From positions 237,094 to 301,093 of the forward strand of contig NW_019775552.1 in NCBI RefSeq assembly GCF_001039355.2: a DNA stretch of 64,000 nucleotides, given 5' to 3'. Below the pieces are notes generated by a model. It did no database searches, was not told the origin of the DNA, and saw nothing but the letters and a program-made list of their open reading frames with translations. Within the stretch, counting starts at the first letter, position 1, and every line of letters begins with the position of its first letter. Source of the stretch: Lingula anatina. Lineage: Eukaryota > Brachiopoda > Lingulata > Lingulida > Lingulidae. The position numbers and the translations under genes were made by a program. Of the stretch, positions 1 through 14,500 are shown piece by piece.

Positions 1-3000
1 ATGTATCTATTTCTTTCATTTCATTTTTCTTGTGCCGTTGTTCATCTTACGTGGGACCTTGATACTTTTTACCAACGTCTGAGATACCCCAGTACGTTTG
101 TTTCGATACGAAGGCTACAATAACAACTTTAAATGCTTGCACGTGCATTCCTTTATTAGAACATACATGGCAGTTTATAGTTGGGATTTCATATTCTTTC
201 ATTTCTTTTTCTGCATTGAAGTTCATCAAAATTGATTCCACGTTTTCTCCACATGGTTTAAAATTTTTTTTTGTTCCTGAATGCTTATTTTTGACCTCGA
301 ACATGGTGGGTATTATTTATCATATAAGGTAGTCACCGAGGATATATTTATATTTAGGACGTGCATTTACATATTCATGTAAGGTGATTAATCGAACACG
401 TCCTTCTTGTTCGTCGACTTAGATTAAATAAGCAGTTACCAGAATCACACGGTTTAACATGTGGAACTTCACATAATCAACGTATTTTTGTCTGGTCCGT
501 TAAGTAAATACCTCATTAACGGTCTTTTAATGATGTGAACAACAGAAAATTGCACAACCATTTGCAAATATTCTGTGCCATAATTACTCAACATGTAGTC
601 GTTTGCCTTTTGGTACATTACTGATACCGAGTTCAGATTCACAAATAGATCGTACTAGCTGGCTCGGTCCTAACCTGAACAGCATTCTCGGTAAAGTATA
701 ATTAGAGGAATCAGTTTAATTTTCTGACACGCTTCTTTGGGGGGCTAGGGGGGAGTTAATTAACTTTAATGTGCTGATGAACCTGATTCCACTGATTGGG
801 CTTAACGAGAATCCACCGCATAGTTGGGCCGAACCAGCTTGTGCGATGTATGGATCTGAATGCGCCTTAAGCCTATAATAAATGTACCATGGTAAAGCAG
901 GCCACTCTATTTTGACAAATGTTTTTTTTTTCTATACTCTGCTAATGATGAAGGAGACGGTTTTTTTCTGTTTTCGTCTGTTATGTCCCTCAATTATAAA
1001 CCTCGTTACTGTCTCGTGGCATTAGCACGTGCAGATCTCCAATTTGCGGTGTCTGCAAGATGCTTCTTTATTCCTTAAATACGCGAATGTCAAATTGCTC
1101 CTGTGTACTGCTTCCGATAAATAATTTAATGCTTATTCTTATAAGATGCCGTTGAAAAAATATATTTTTCATTATGCCAAATCATTTGCATTTTTGTCAC
1201 CTGTTTAGTTCAACTAAAATCCGTGACACTCAGTGAAATACTCCATACTCAGCAACCATTTGTTGTATTCTTTGATCCTTGTACCAACTAACCTATGTGA
1301 AATACCTCAACGTTTCCTTTGTCAATATGCTTCAAAAATAATCTTTCTCCGTTCTACTTTAATCAAAACATCATTATACCTAATAATTTGCTATTCTGTC
1401 ATCTACACTGTATCATTATATCCAAGGTTATTTAGAGTCTTCATCATTTGGTACGATTTAGTTAAGCAAATTCAGCTGACCTCCATGGTAAACATTTATT
1501 TCTGAATAAATGATCTCTGAAATGATGACAATCATGTCAATTAAGATCACATCTACACGTAGGTTGTTATCGGGCGTGACCGTTGCCATTCATGGTCAGT
1601 ATTATTCGTCTTTATGTAGTCTTTAAAGACTGCCATTAGTTCGATTTTCGACAACAACATCATTAACTTCATTCTTAAAAGAAGGCAGTTGATATTTAAT
1701 AATGAACATATTGATCCTTGTCACATGGGTCAACATGCATACTAGTATTGGCACGCAGGTGCAAACATCATGTTGGAACCACGTGACTACCACGTGAACA
1801 CCGAATTATAACGTTTTCTCTACTGTGCATATAAAACGAATGTGTGCTTTACACGCTCTTAACGTTTATGATGTAATAAAAATCATGGCACTTATATTCT
1901 GCACCTTCTGATGCACTGTTGTTACATTTCGAAATCTTACCAAGTGGATGCATTTGCCACCTGACTCCTCTCTAATAAGTAAAAAATAATTATTCCTCTT
2001 GCTGATTTTTAAAATTTGTAACAGTGGTTAGTTCACAATTTTCCGTTTTTTTTTTTTTTTACATAACCGAGAAGAGGAAATTTGTTAATTTCCTTTAGTG
2101 TCAGAATAGTAATTCAAGATGACATCATAATCATCAATCTCAATTACCATCTTTTGAAGAACGGCACTGTGGGACCATCTGCGTAGATATCAATTAATGG
2201 TAGCCTTACCATCAACAATAGAATGTCAACCGACATCAAATGAGTCGATTGTTCCAAATGAAAAGAACTAGAATATATTTTTTTATTTATGTGTGCGTTC
2301 TTATTCCCTGGCCAGAACTGTCAACTGGGAGATTTTGTTACTGGCAATTGCTCATTCATCACTAACAGAAGTAAGTACCGTAGCATACTTTCCTAAATTT
2401 TCTTTATGCCGTGAGAGAGGTGAGAAGAGTATGGAACAAAGGCATGTTCCTGTTCCGAACTGAATAAAGATTATTGTAGAAAAATCAGAAGATGAAAGAA
2501 ATCGACTGTCGAATATATTTCACGCTACGGCATATGAAACAACTCTGGACTAAAACTGTTACCACGGTCTTGTTCACAGAAAATCCGAAGTGCGTTCTAA
2601 AAAGTGAATGTTAACTTTTAAACAAATATTAAGTCTATTTACATTCAGCAAAAAAAAAGTATTACATTATTATTTTAATAATACTTTAAAAAGTATAGTA
2701 CGGTAAAAATGTAATTAGAAGAAACTTTAACTCTGTTTTAGACCAATGGCTACTTTATTCCAATGAAATATGGAAGATTTATTTATATGGGCTAGACGTG
2801 ACAACACACGTGCTATTCACAGGAAACGTGCAAAATCGACCCGGGACGTACAACTCGTGGAACAGCGAACACATAACCCGGACCATAGAAGAGTACTCAA
2901 TACCCCGGTAGTTCAATATTTGTTTTCTTTCACTGAAACCAAAGCTTCTTCTTCGAAAGTTTGTCACAATGCAAAAAAAAAAAGGCAAATTGAAGACCTA

Positions 3001-6000
3001 ACCAGGGCTTTTCAATCTTGGTAATTTTACTAAGCTAATGCCATGGGGCCTCTCAGGTTATCTGATTGAAATTTTCTTCCGAATTTCTTTTCAAAAGTCA
3101 ATGTGTTTGGGTATTTGGTGCTTTTAGTTGTCTTTCACCAAAGTTGGAACTTCAACCACAACGGTTACCAGTAGTGGTGACACAGTAAGTTACATTTAAG
3201 TCGTACAGAAATGCACCATCCTCGAATTAAAAGACACTGCACCGTGGATGCAAATGAGACTGCAAATAAAATTCTAACTCAGCGCAGTTGACATGTTGGC
3301 GCACGTACACGTACATGTATTATGAACATACTCGTCGTTTCATCGCAGTGCAACTCTTTGCAACACGCAATGGCAGATCGAGGTAGGTCACCGCTCCCCT
3401 CCCTCCATCTGCCTATCTTCTCCTCCACTCCCTCCGACAAAAAAGTTTAACACACATATACAAACGATAGCGAGCAAACTTCCATCATTACTCATTACAG
3501 TAAGATTGTCTCCTCGTCTATCTGTTTAAAAATTCCCTTGATTTGCTCAATAGAAACATACCCCCCATCTTTAGCAAAAACCTTGATTTTCTTGTGTTAT
3601 TCAAAAGAAAATACTCTTGATTGTCACCGATTAGCTAGTCATACAGCGGTGCCTGGATAATCGTATATCTAAGTGCCGTGTCCTTGAAGTGAAAACACGT
3701 TTTTTCCGTGCCTGCACACAAGGCTACATCCCGGCGCATACTGCGATGCCCAAGCTCAGCTACTGGTCTCAGCCAACAACATTGGGCTGCTTTGAGATAA
3801 CGACCACGACTGAAAAACGTTATAAAACACAAGTCCTCCGTATAATAAAAATATCATCAAACTAGGTGCACTACATTGTCAACACCCTCACGAGGAAATG
3901 CTCAGCGTATTTGGCATAGTGCGTGTTGGCTTTAATAAAAACGCCTATTATGTAGCACATATATATCCTTGGAATATAATTTGTTTGGCGTGTTTTGATA
4001 TTGCTTCATGTTTAGTATCAGGCTATCTTACGTTTCTATTGGTATGAGTAAATTTTAAGGCATGTTGGTTGTTCAGTTTTCAAACATTACGGCCCACTTC
4101 ATCTTGTTTAAGACAAAATATGAGGTCACATTGGCAACTGTTTCTATATTTGTCATCCCCCTTGTTGTGATTCATGCCACATCGTGATATCTACCCTTTT
4201 CATTAGTATTAGAAGGTTCAAGGTCATATTCTTCGTGATTCATTAAGCTCATTATTTCGTGTTGCAAAAGGACAGACGGTTTTCGGAATGTTTTGAATCC
4301 TGAAATCCTGAAATGCGATTACTGAGTATGTAGTTCATGGATCAATTATAGCGAGGACGTGTTTGCGAAAAACAAAGGAATATACAGCTATGCGCAACAT
4401 TTGTTACAGCACACTGACACTATACTTACCTGCTTTTCATTGTGAAATGGACTTGCGTATAGCGAAGATGCGTTCACGTAAAGGAAGACCGTATTTTCCT
4501 AACATATCAAATGGTCAGAAAGCTTACCGTTGACAGACATGAAAAATGTTATGGGCTTATAATGCTGAAATTTTCCAGGTCCAAAGACCAAGTCGCAACT
4601 GCTGTAAAATATTAAATCCGTCTTCCACAACTGTATGCCTATTTATCTTTATTTACTTTGAGGCAGTCTCGAAAGTTTACGCCGGGTCAGCAGACTAAAG
4701 GTCTTTGGAATCACGGTACGTGGTTGAGGGGCTCACACTGATTTATGGGAAACACATCAAAAACGAATAGACAGTGTAGCTGTTGCCTTGTAGATAAAAC
4801 CAAGGTTGTCACCTAGCTCAGTCGTAGACTAGACTCTTGAAAAAACACAGCTATTGAACACTAGGATAGGATACAATAATGAAAAATAGAGCTCTTAAGT
4901 CGTACAGTTTTTAATGAAAACCAGCCACCCAAATCTAATTACCACCATGATTTACATGGAACCGGTAGTTTGAGTGTTAATGAATTATCCAGAATGATAA
5001 ACAAATTTGGGCATGCTTTAATGAATAGCTTTTTAGGTCTGTACTTGACTTAACTACCCTGAGTGTCAGAGCAACGTAAAAGCTAGCTTGTTAAATATTT
5101 ACCTTGTGATGGAGTCGCTTTTACTAGCTCTGACGAACAGCGACAATCTGAGGGCGTTCTTCTTCAAAATTTTGCCTGGGGCACTTCCATATTTGGAAGT
5201 CACACATCACAGCTGTGTCCGCCTGGATCCATATTTGGAAGTCATAAGTCTCGTACGTCACAGGTTTGGCCGCCTGTAGCTGCCTTTCCCGCCTTGCGCT
5301 GAAGTTATCTCGTGCAGACGAGACAAGATGCCTGACGCGGAGTTAGAAGTTTGAATTGAAAATATCTTGCAGTCGAAGGTCAGTGCCACAATACAAGCAA
5401 TACAGTGCCACAATACATTCTGCTTTAAAAACTGATTTTGGTGTAGCCATTGCGCAGCCCTTATAGTGGTATAGGGCATACAGTGTAGCTGTCAAATTTG
5501 GCACACGGCAAGCACGTGTATTGTGCACGTGTATATCTCAGGACTAAATGTTCTTTGATAAGCAAAAAATACAAAAACATTGGATATATCTTTTCTTTTC
5601 GAAGAACATTATTTATTTTTTCACTTTACATCTTAAATACAGCAAAAACATTAAATAAAGCAGAATTAAATCTGTTTTACGTTTCATTTTGGTCTGATGA
5701 CATTCAACTGCAGATTCACTGCGGAACAGTTCTGTTTGATTGACGGAAGTGTAACATGGCCGCTGTTCGCTAGAGCCGGTATTGCTGATATGCCTTATAT
5801 ATGAAATCAAGATCGAGCTGGCAATACCGGAATCTAGAACCTAGGGTAGACTTAACAGGCCCAATGTCAACTTCACTGAAGATAGATTTATAGTGTCACA
5901 TTAACGGAAGCTCCGTCTTTTCATGATATATCTATGGTAGTCATTGGGGCTGTTCCAGTACAAAGTTGTGTAGAAAAATGCCTGTTTAGGCATGGTATGG

Positions 6001-9000
6001 CCGCAGTGTTTTTTGCTTACTAACAGATCCTTGTTTGCTCATTTATTTCATTGTCTACAATTCTTTACACTAACGAAAACTTTTAGACCAAATTCATTCA
6101 AATCTGACTTTTTATGATCGTAGTTTGTCACAATATGAGCCCCGCAACTTGTAGGACAGACGTTTTTTCGCTGGACTCTTTGTTTCGACTTCTATCGTCC
6201 AACGGTCCATCGCATCCAGAGAGTAGAATATGCACGTGGTTCAAACCACGTGAGACCTATTTAAACAAAGGAATGTGTGGCCTCTAGGCACCCGCACCAC
6301 AACCTTAACTTGATTTTTCAAAATAAAAAAGGAATGTAGAACAGCCTGGCTATCAAGGAATTGAGTTGATCTATATTTAAAAGGTTTTTAAAAAAGACAG
6401 GAAGAGCACATGATTCCTAACATAAACATGGGAAAACGACAGTTTCATGTATTCTGATAAAAATCAAGGCTTCTCAAATAATATCTCTGTTAGGTTCGAA
6501 TAGGTTGACATTTATTCAAGGTTAATTTAGATATCTGGGTTCCTGTTATTTCCCTTTCATAAAGGCAAGCGTCACTTAACTGCCTTTTTTTAGTGACTTT
6601 CAAATCATGGTGCTTACCGGTTTCGCAATTGCAATTATTGAATTTAAATGCAGTTCTTCTGGTTGGACAAAAACTGTTACGCCAAGGGCTCCGTTAGCTT
6701 CGGTATATATTTGAAGACCGCTTTTGTTTGGAAGTGTAATGACATTTCGATTGTCTGAAAGTTCCTACAGTGCCAATAACTCTTTTCTGATAGCAGTATA
6801 ACAAAGTCGATCTGTTTCACACTGAACTTTTTTAAAGTCACTAAAAGCACCGAGACAGTTCCAGTCAGCGTTTGGACGGTATTTGTAATTCGGAAAGCCC
6901 TCGCATTTGGTATGGAAAATTAAAAGTTGTAACAATTAAGAATAAAGAAAGAGAGTTGAATGTGTACATGTGCGCATGTGCACGTTATGTTGCCACGTGG
7001 CCTACAGGGCCCGTGTTATTTCAAGTTCTTCCTTAATTGCGCCCGTGTATAGAGCAAATTTCTTGCTATAGGTGCATGAAGCATTTGGTCCTCAATTCAG
7101 TTTGCACTAAATGACATTATAACGTATAGTAGACCTCATTCTATTCATTTTTCTCTGCCGAATGAATATGCACACCAGGCGTCTTTTTGACAATGTTCCA
7201 AAACAATTAACTGCATGTAAATGCGCCGGCGGTTTTTGTAGTTAATGCAAGTTAATTGTGACATAAAGATCCACTAGATTACGCTTAATACAATAAACAT
7301 TGGAAGAAAATGACGATAAAGGTATTTTTGTTTTATCTCAATTTGACGCCGGAGGTGAATATATACGTGTATGTTGGAATAAGATAAAAAACGGTAGTCA
7401 CCTTGATATAAATGAAGGTACGAATACCTCAGCAGCCTTAAGTGTAATCGTTTTATTTCTTAGGTGACCAAAAAAGTGGCTGGGTTATTTAATAACAGAC
7501 TTTGTTTTTATGTTAACGTTACTGCTCTTGCTTCGCATTTTTTGAATTACCTTAAAATAGTTACAGGCGACCATTTATCCTCCCAGGCACAAACAGCCCC
7601 CTAGAGTGTACGGTTTTAGTCGCCCCCTCTCCGCCTCTTTACATCGTTTGGTTTAACTATATCACTATTAAAGGACCAGCAACCGTTCCAGTTCACCTAT
7701 AGTATGTTATTAATAAACAGCGATAGAAACCACTTTGGTTCATCTCAGACTATTGTTTCCTATGTATGCATTATTTGTCTCTGTAGTCCGTGACATTAAA
7801 GCTGATACCCTCTTTGTCTTATGCGTTTCAAATGTTAACGGTTTCGTTTTCGCTTGCAAGCGCCATTTTCCCCATTATGTCTATATCGCCTTTGTGAACA
7901 CAATCGATGATATTTCCCTGTAGTGCTCCGACTCTTGTAAGCCTTTGTTTTAAGACAAGAAACACAGGCCACGCGATGTCATGGAGCATAGCAGACCTTT
8001 TAGAAATCAATCTCTCGGAGTATTTTATCATATCATATTCATGTTTATTGTTGTTGGAGCAGGAGGTAAACACATCTCTTTTCACCAATAAGTCACCGGA
8101 GGTTTTTGCGGGTGTTGCATATATAAGAGCGGAGGCCAGGCGACCATGGTAATAACTCGTGCACTATATGACCAAGGTCTTAACACAATTGAGAAATAGA
8201 ACTGCTTTTAAAGTATGCACCAAAACAACACTGGTACTAATTATTACAATACAGGTTTATGATTTTACTACTTTTTACTACTTATTGGTAGCCAAGGGCC
8301 GTTAATGCACCATGTCGGGTTTCACCAATTCTTTCCACTTTTGTCGATGTTCCTATAAGTTCTTTTTGCGTTATTAGTTGTCGTCTTTGTCCAACTTGCA
8401 ATATGTGATATCCCTGCATCTTTTTCGAAATCTTATTTCTCATGTAACAAGTTCTCTGTCACGCAACATGGTGTGAGCTTCGCTCAACTCTCCACTATGA
8501 CGAACCGAGTTGTCCTTGTTTGATATTGGACAACATAAATTAAGCTACATGGTTTTAAACTTCTTTTGTACAAATTCAATATTGACACTCCTGATGGTTA
8601 ATCACACACTTATGTATCAACGATTTCCCGTTTTTATGTAACGGTAAATTTTGGTTTATATATGTACAAGGTATTCTTGATAACCAGGGCCCGTAAGGCC
8701 CCTATTTCACACAGACCACGAATCCCACGAATCGCCAGGAACTGACAAATTTCAGGATTCGTGGTTGAATCGTAATCCATTCGTGAAGTTCTTAACAGAT
8801 TCGTATATATTCCTAGTCAATTCGTGCACTTCTTGACCAACAGGAATGTGGTGGGTGGTGGGTAATGGTCAAGCAACTAAAAGTGACAAATAATCAAAGG
8901 GATACCTGGATAAGCGAGAAAATCTGTTCACCACCTCTATCTAGAGGTGCACCTTGATTCAAGACTTACTCAATCAAGGGTGGGTAATAAAGCAATTAAA

Positions 9001-9261
9001 AGTAACAGTTAATTCATCAAAGAGTTACCTGGATGAATGAGAACATCAGTTTACCCTTTGATCAGGTTTTTTAAAAAATGTTCCGTACTTCTATTTTGAA
9101 AATTATATGTACTTGTACTCCATGAAAGTCATTTGTTTAATGAAATTAATATTATTTATCCTCCAGTTGCATCATCACACTAAGAAATATTCTGAAAATG
9201 GATCAAAAGATTTGAACTTTGTACTCTTTACTTTATATATGTATATAAATATATATTATTC
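1..9261. other. Gene-poor region, no gene recognised
   Basis: I read both strands and found only short open frames without splice-linked continuation or recognisable protein motifs. The region is AT-rich with scattered simple repeats. Small structures seen: a 17-base direct repeat containing a near-palindrome (TCCATATTTGGAAGTCA, 5186-5202 and 5228-5244), a short inverted pair GCCGGTATTGC / GCAATACCGG around 5775-5830, several ATTCGT motifs at 8715-8830, and a diverged direct repeat (about 8855-8935 and 8975-9065). Untranslated exons or regulatory DNA of the downstream SLC15 gene cannot be excluded. Confidence 0.5.
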
Positions 9262-9353
9262 GGGGGGGATCGTCGGGGGGGGGAATTGTCCTGGGGGGAA
9301 TTGTCCTGGGGGCGAATTGTCCGGGGGGAATAGTCCGGGGGGGAATTGTCCTG
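9262..9353. repeat. G-rich minisatellite
   Basis: Six runs of five to nine G (9262, 9275, 9293, 9308, 9323 and 9337) are separated by short spacers of the type AATTGTCCT, giving a tandem unit of about 15 bp. It lies about 150 bp past the stop codon of SLC15 copy A, so on the transcribed strand it would be C-rich and could fall within or just beyond the 3' UTR. The plus strand could form a G-quadruplex. Confidence 0.8.
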
Positions 9354-9499
9354 ATACCTATAACTACATCACGCTTGGCACTTTGATAGCCGCTTTATGA
9401 TTGCAAGTAGGCAGAAAATGCGAGCAGAACGTGGATACTGCAAAACATATAGAACCAGATCTGTCAATTTCTCCATTAACTCTTTCACTTCGAGCTTAT

Positions 9500-10842
9500 C
9501 TACATCCTGATCTGATCATTTTTCAAAATGTCCTTTGGGATCCTGGTAACCAGTGGGAAGATGATCGAGAAAACGATGCTTAACAAGACCAATATGCCCA
9601 AGAAACTTTCCAAGTAAGATTCGTCACGAAGACAAATGTCTGGAGCATCAAACAAAAGCCAGTCTAGAAAGAAACAAAACAATTTTGTATCTAATTATAA
9701 CATACAGTGACTAACCGGTACTTTATAAACACTATATCCACGACTACTTTTATATTTTTATATGTTGTTCTCGTCCCTGAATTAAAGTAACTAGAATAGT
9801 ATGAATTGGTACATTATATGCGTTTTCAGGAATTAGGTACACGAAACGTCATAAAATAAACCTATTACATTCTCCTAACATAAAATCTAATTATAAACTT
9901 CATCAAAGTAAGCGTAAAATTCCAAATCTTTTTAGGAAGCAACGCATCATTTTGGAAATGTCGATCAAAGGTAAAACCATTTTTGAATGACATCAATCTT
10001 TCATTTTTCACCAGTTGGCTGTGATAAATGGTACAATGGCCTCTTAGAATATGTTCGATATTCATGATAGGCATCTTACCTGGCCGAGTTTTTATCACCA
10101 ACGCTTCAATTCCAACTGCAATCAAGTATGAAAGGCCCAGCGCCGTCTGGTGTAGGCCCATGCTAAAGCACTTTATACCATCAGGGGCTTCCATATAAGA
10201 ATACTCCATCACTGAAAATGTGCAATGGTTTCTTTCTGTCATTTTTGTTTTCTGAATTGAGTATATGGGAGTAATGGAAGTGTGGCGTAAACGAGTATGG
10301 GTCCTAATGTTGTGAATTTCAAGTAAACAGGAGAAGCTGACAGGTTTTAGAATGCGAGGTAAATGAGTACCATTCAAAAACTGAAAACCGAGTACTTTAT
10401 GTAAACGATCGCAATAAATCTAAACACTGCAAATCTTATGACCTTCGTTAAAAGACAGTTTGTTCTGCGTGCTGATGTCAATTTCACATAAAGGAAAAAA
10501 AGATTAAGTTATTCTCAAAACAAAATATGGCCATTCGTTAGCTGTTTGAACACGTTCGCAAGTGCTGTCATGCTCTCATGAGAGATGTACATGCACCGAT
10601 ATACATTGACGGCAAAGGCCAAAAACGATTGAAAAATTTGTAGAAAAAAATAGACGTGTCAGACTACCTGTAAGCTTGGTGAAAACTTCAGCGAGTGCAA
10701 TCAATGTGTACTGAGGTCCTTGGGCAAATATACTGATTGTGGAATAGCCGTGGTTGTTTTCACAGTTTTTCTTCCGGATTGTCTCCAGAATAATGGCGAC
10801 CAGCCCGGATACAATGGAAAAGACGACGCCAATGCCTACGAA

Positions 10843-10885
<43 letters not shown>

Positions 10886-11447
10886 TTACTATGTATTTCT
10901 TGTATAAAACGTCATGATTCTTGTATATATTTATAAATGTTTACAGGTGAAAAAACAATTGTTAATTTTAATTGAAGCACGCGCACCAAACGTTGAAACA
11001 GATTAATTATATATTTATATAAATGCCTGCTTACTTTTCTGTATTAAAATCTGACTTTCTGTCCGATAAAGTATAAAATCGTATAAAAAATGTCGTATTA
11101 TTTTCTGTTTCCTTACTTACACGTTTTTGTTATATAATGCGGTCCGCCGCGAGGACATATCCGTGGATAAAGAAAGTAGAGAGTAAAAGGGATGACAAAA
11201 ACGACCACAACCTCATTAAACAAGATAAGCTGAGTTGAAGGAGAAGGAAACAGGTGCCCAGCCACAGTTCTGTTTAGTCCAGATGCTTGTAGCTCGTATA
11301 TTGTTAGCATCTAAAATAAACATAACGTTTAGTTACTGTAATTCATTAGTCATTAGCATCATACTAGCAAAAACGTTGTCAAATTGTGTTTAAGACCTTT
11401 GGTCTTGTTAACGACTGCACTAGTACTGCATGAAATAGCTAGATGGT

Positions 11448-11511
<64 letters not shown>

Positions 11512-14500
11512 TTTTTGCTTGATTATTTATAAATTTTTGAATGAATAATCGATATTTAATCGGTAACTGGGTTGACTGATTGATTTCATCTTACCGGCAA
11601 GTAAAGAAATCCGAACCCAACCACAGCAGAATTGACCAGCAGAACCCTGAGAACCGCTCTTAAATTGGATCTCCTTAAAAGATATTTCCTGCTTAGATAA
11701 GATGTGTTCAAGATGCGCCCTTTTCTACATAACTGGAATGCCGATGACAAAATATTAGGCAGCGCTGTACCTAGAATAGATTACATCACACGTAAGAATA
11801 CACTGTACGCTGGGCAAGCATTCATAACACTTAATTAATGTGCATTATTTGATAGGCACATTGGTGAAGCAATGCAAGCAATGTAAGTTCAGCTCATCTA
11901 AAGCATCTATGTAAAGGAAATTTTTGAAGTATCATAATGAGGTGTTCAGCCTGTACAGGGGGTACGTGGAAGTTGACTGTAATATTGAAAACTTGGTTGA
12001 CCCAAAATAAATAGTTGGTAGCTTTCAGTGGCATTCAATTTACCTTCATTGCGGTTGGAGTCTGGGTTCGATGACTGCTCTCTCACCAAAAAGGCCGTCA
12101 AAACTAGTATGGCCGACACAGCGCCTGAAACTGGAACTATCAAGTATTTCAAGTACAACTCGATGTCGACCTTGTCAATTACAGCGCGCGACACATCAGC
12201 GATGATGGCCCCGACGTTTCTCCATACGTAATACCTGTGAAAGGATTAAACATGTTGGTAATCATCGAGTGGCAAATATATTATATTATTAAGTCATTTG
12301 AATCACAACAGGATACCATTTTGCTTTATGTATGTTGAATTGATTAGTATGATAACAAAAGATATTCCAGTATGTTATGCGCATGGTAAGGTTATCCAGA
12401 GAGGCATATATGGTGTGGTATCAAGCAACTGAATTGCAGTTTACGTTACTGAATATCCACATTTAAAAAGTACAGTTCAGACCTTCAGCATTGACGATGT
12501 GCATCATTAAAAACAACATCGGTTTTGGAGTATTTTGAAAAGATACCAATTGATTCTCTTTAAACAAAATGATTTAAGTACCAATGAATAAATCGCCTGC
12601 GACTCCTTTTTGTCTGTCACTTGTGCAGCGCCCAATACCGGTAAGACAACCTCAATACAACCCTGTCCCAAAGCTGCAATCACAAGTCCTGCTATGGCGA
12701 TGTTTCTGGAGGGCACGAGCTGCAATATCAAAGCCAAACATTTTCAGAATATTTCTAGAATATACAGAATGTCTCATTTCTTGTTTTAAATAAAAAATTC
12801 GTTGCCTACTATTAGATCATACATGTAAAAATCAAATAATATCAAATTGTGCTTGCATGATAATTACTATAAAATATTAGACCTGAACGGCAAGCGTTCA
12901 ATAAAAACCTATCAGGAGGATCTTGAGACTTTTTGTTTCTTGGAGAAATATTTTTCACATTAGGAACTTGTATAAATCTATGGTAACATTAACATTACAT
13001 TTGTCTCAGCCGCAGATCCAGCAGACTCCAGAAGAACAAGACCTAAAAATAAAAAATAATTTAACAAAATGTCCATAAAGGTGAATATGTATCTTTCAAG
13101 ACGTTTAAGGTGACATTCACATGCTGTTTTGAGATTTTGTCTCACTATTAACACACATAGTTTGCTTTTGATACTTTTACGCTACAGTAAATATCTTTCA
13201 ACGAAATGGCGTATCGGGGGCCCTGGCCAATAAGATTTTGATGTATCAGTTCTACTTATTCATCAAAATAAAAAAACAGCACAACCATTGGGACAGGACA
13301 AAACCAAACATAATGCTGTCTCTGCACATTACATACCAGTATAGGGAAGTATCATCGTCTTCTTTGGGAAAATTTTTCATTCCTATAACCCCACCCCCAC
13401 CCCACCTTCTTATAAGAATACACACGATCCACCAGTGTGTATGCTTTTGTATAATGCGCAAGGAGTATTTCATTATTCTCCTGTCATACCTACCTATATT
13501 GAGGAGAATATAGCCTATTCCCAGCATTGGTAATGGATGAAAAAATGCGTCGGCAAATGCCCCGCCAAGTATTCCAAAACAATGCGACGCACCTGTCAAA
13601 AAATAAATCAATAAAAAGCAAACAAAACACTGATTAAAGCGGTAAGCAAGTAATTAAAAGATTCTGTCAATTAATGAGGAAAGATGATGAGTACTGAATT
13701 CACTAATGGAACACTTGTGAGAGGCTGTTAGATTTACAGAAATAGAAGCATACACAAAGACGTAGAAACATTCACATAGGTTTGTGCGCCCCCCCCCCCC
13801 CTCAATATTAGCACAGAAAGCAGGGGGGTCAGGGAAATTCCTCCGTTATTTTAACAGTTACTCCCACTCTATCTTTCTCAGACAAACGCACACACATACA
13901 CCGCTCAGGTTTGATATATGTAAACAACTAAACATCTGTTAGAGTTGAATACTGTAGGCTGTAAAGCAAAATGCAAAAACCATTTATTTTAACTACCTTT
14001 GAAAACGAAAGGTCGATTGCCCACCGGTAAATTGAATTGGAGAAATGGCGAGAGGCTGATGCCACATTTAGTTTTCATGATGCTGCCTCTTCTTTTGATC
14101 TTTTCTTCAACATGGGAGGGGGCATAAAACTAGGATTGTATATTTCGACATAAAAAACAGTGTTATCTACAGTAATTGTGCAGTTACACTGAACATTGAT
14201 GCTGATGACCACAACGCGTTGAGAACACGGGGGCATGTCCAAGCGTGACATTTGTTATAAGCATGCAATCGAGATAACTACAGCTGATAAATGACGCACT
14301 TCATGGTCATATCGCAGTGGTTAGTCGGCCTCAAATGACAATCACGCAGGTTTTGTCCAATAAATAAGAATTCCACCCTTTGAAGTCTGAACGAATAACA
14401 GAACTTGTCTTCAAATGCACATAACGTCTTTTAATTAGGCAAAAGTGAAGCGGTCACTATGTGGAATGACGAAAAGGTAGGCGCAATTGAAAATATTAGC

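Noticed and set aside
2770-3024. Overlapping open frames on both strands
   Set aside because: No splice partners, no motif and no similarity that I recognise.
9865-10377. 170-codon minus-strand open frame taken as one exon
   Set aside because: Only 10211-10080 is exon 9 of SLC15 copy A; the rest is intron read through without stops.
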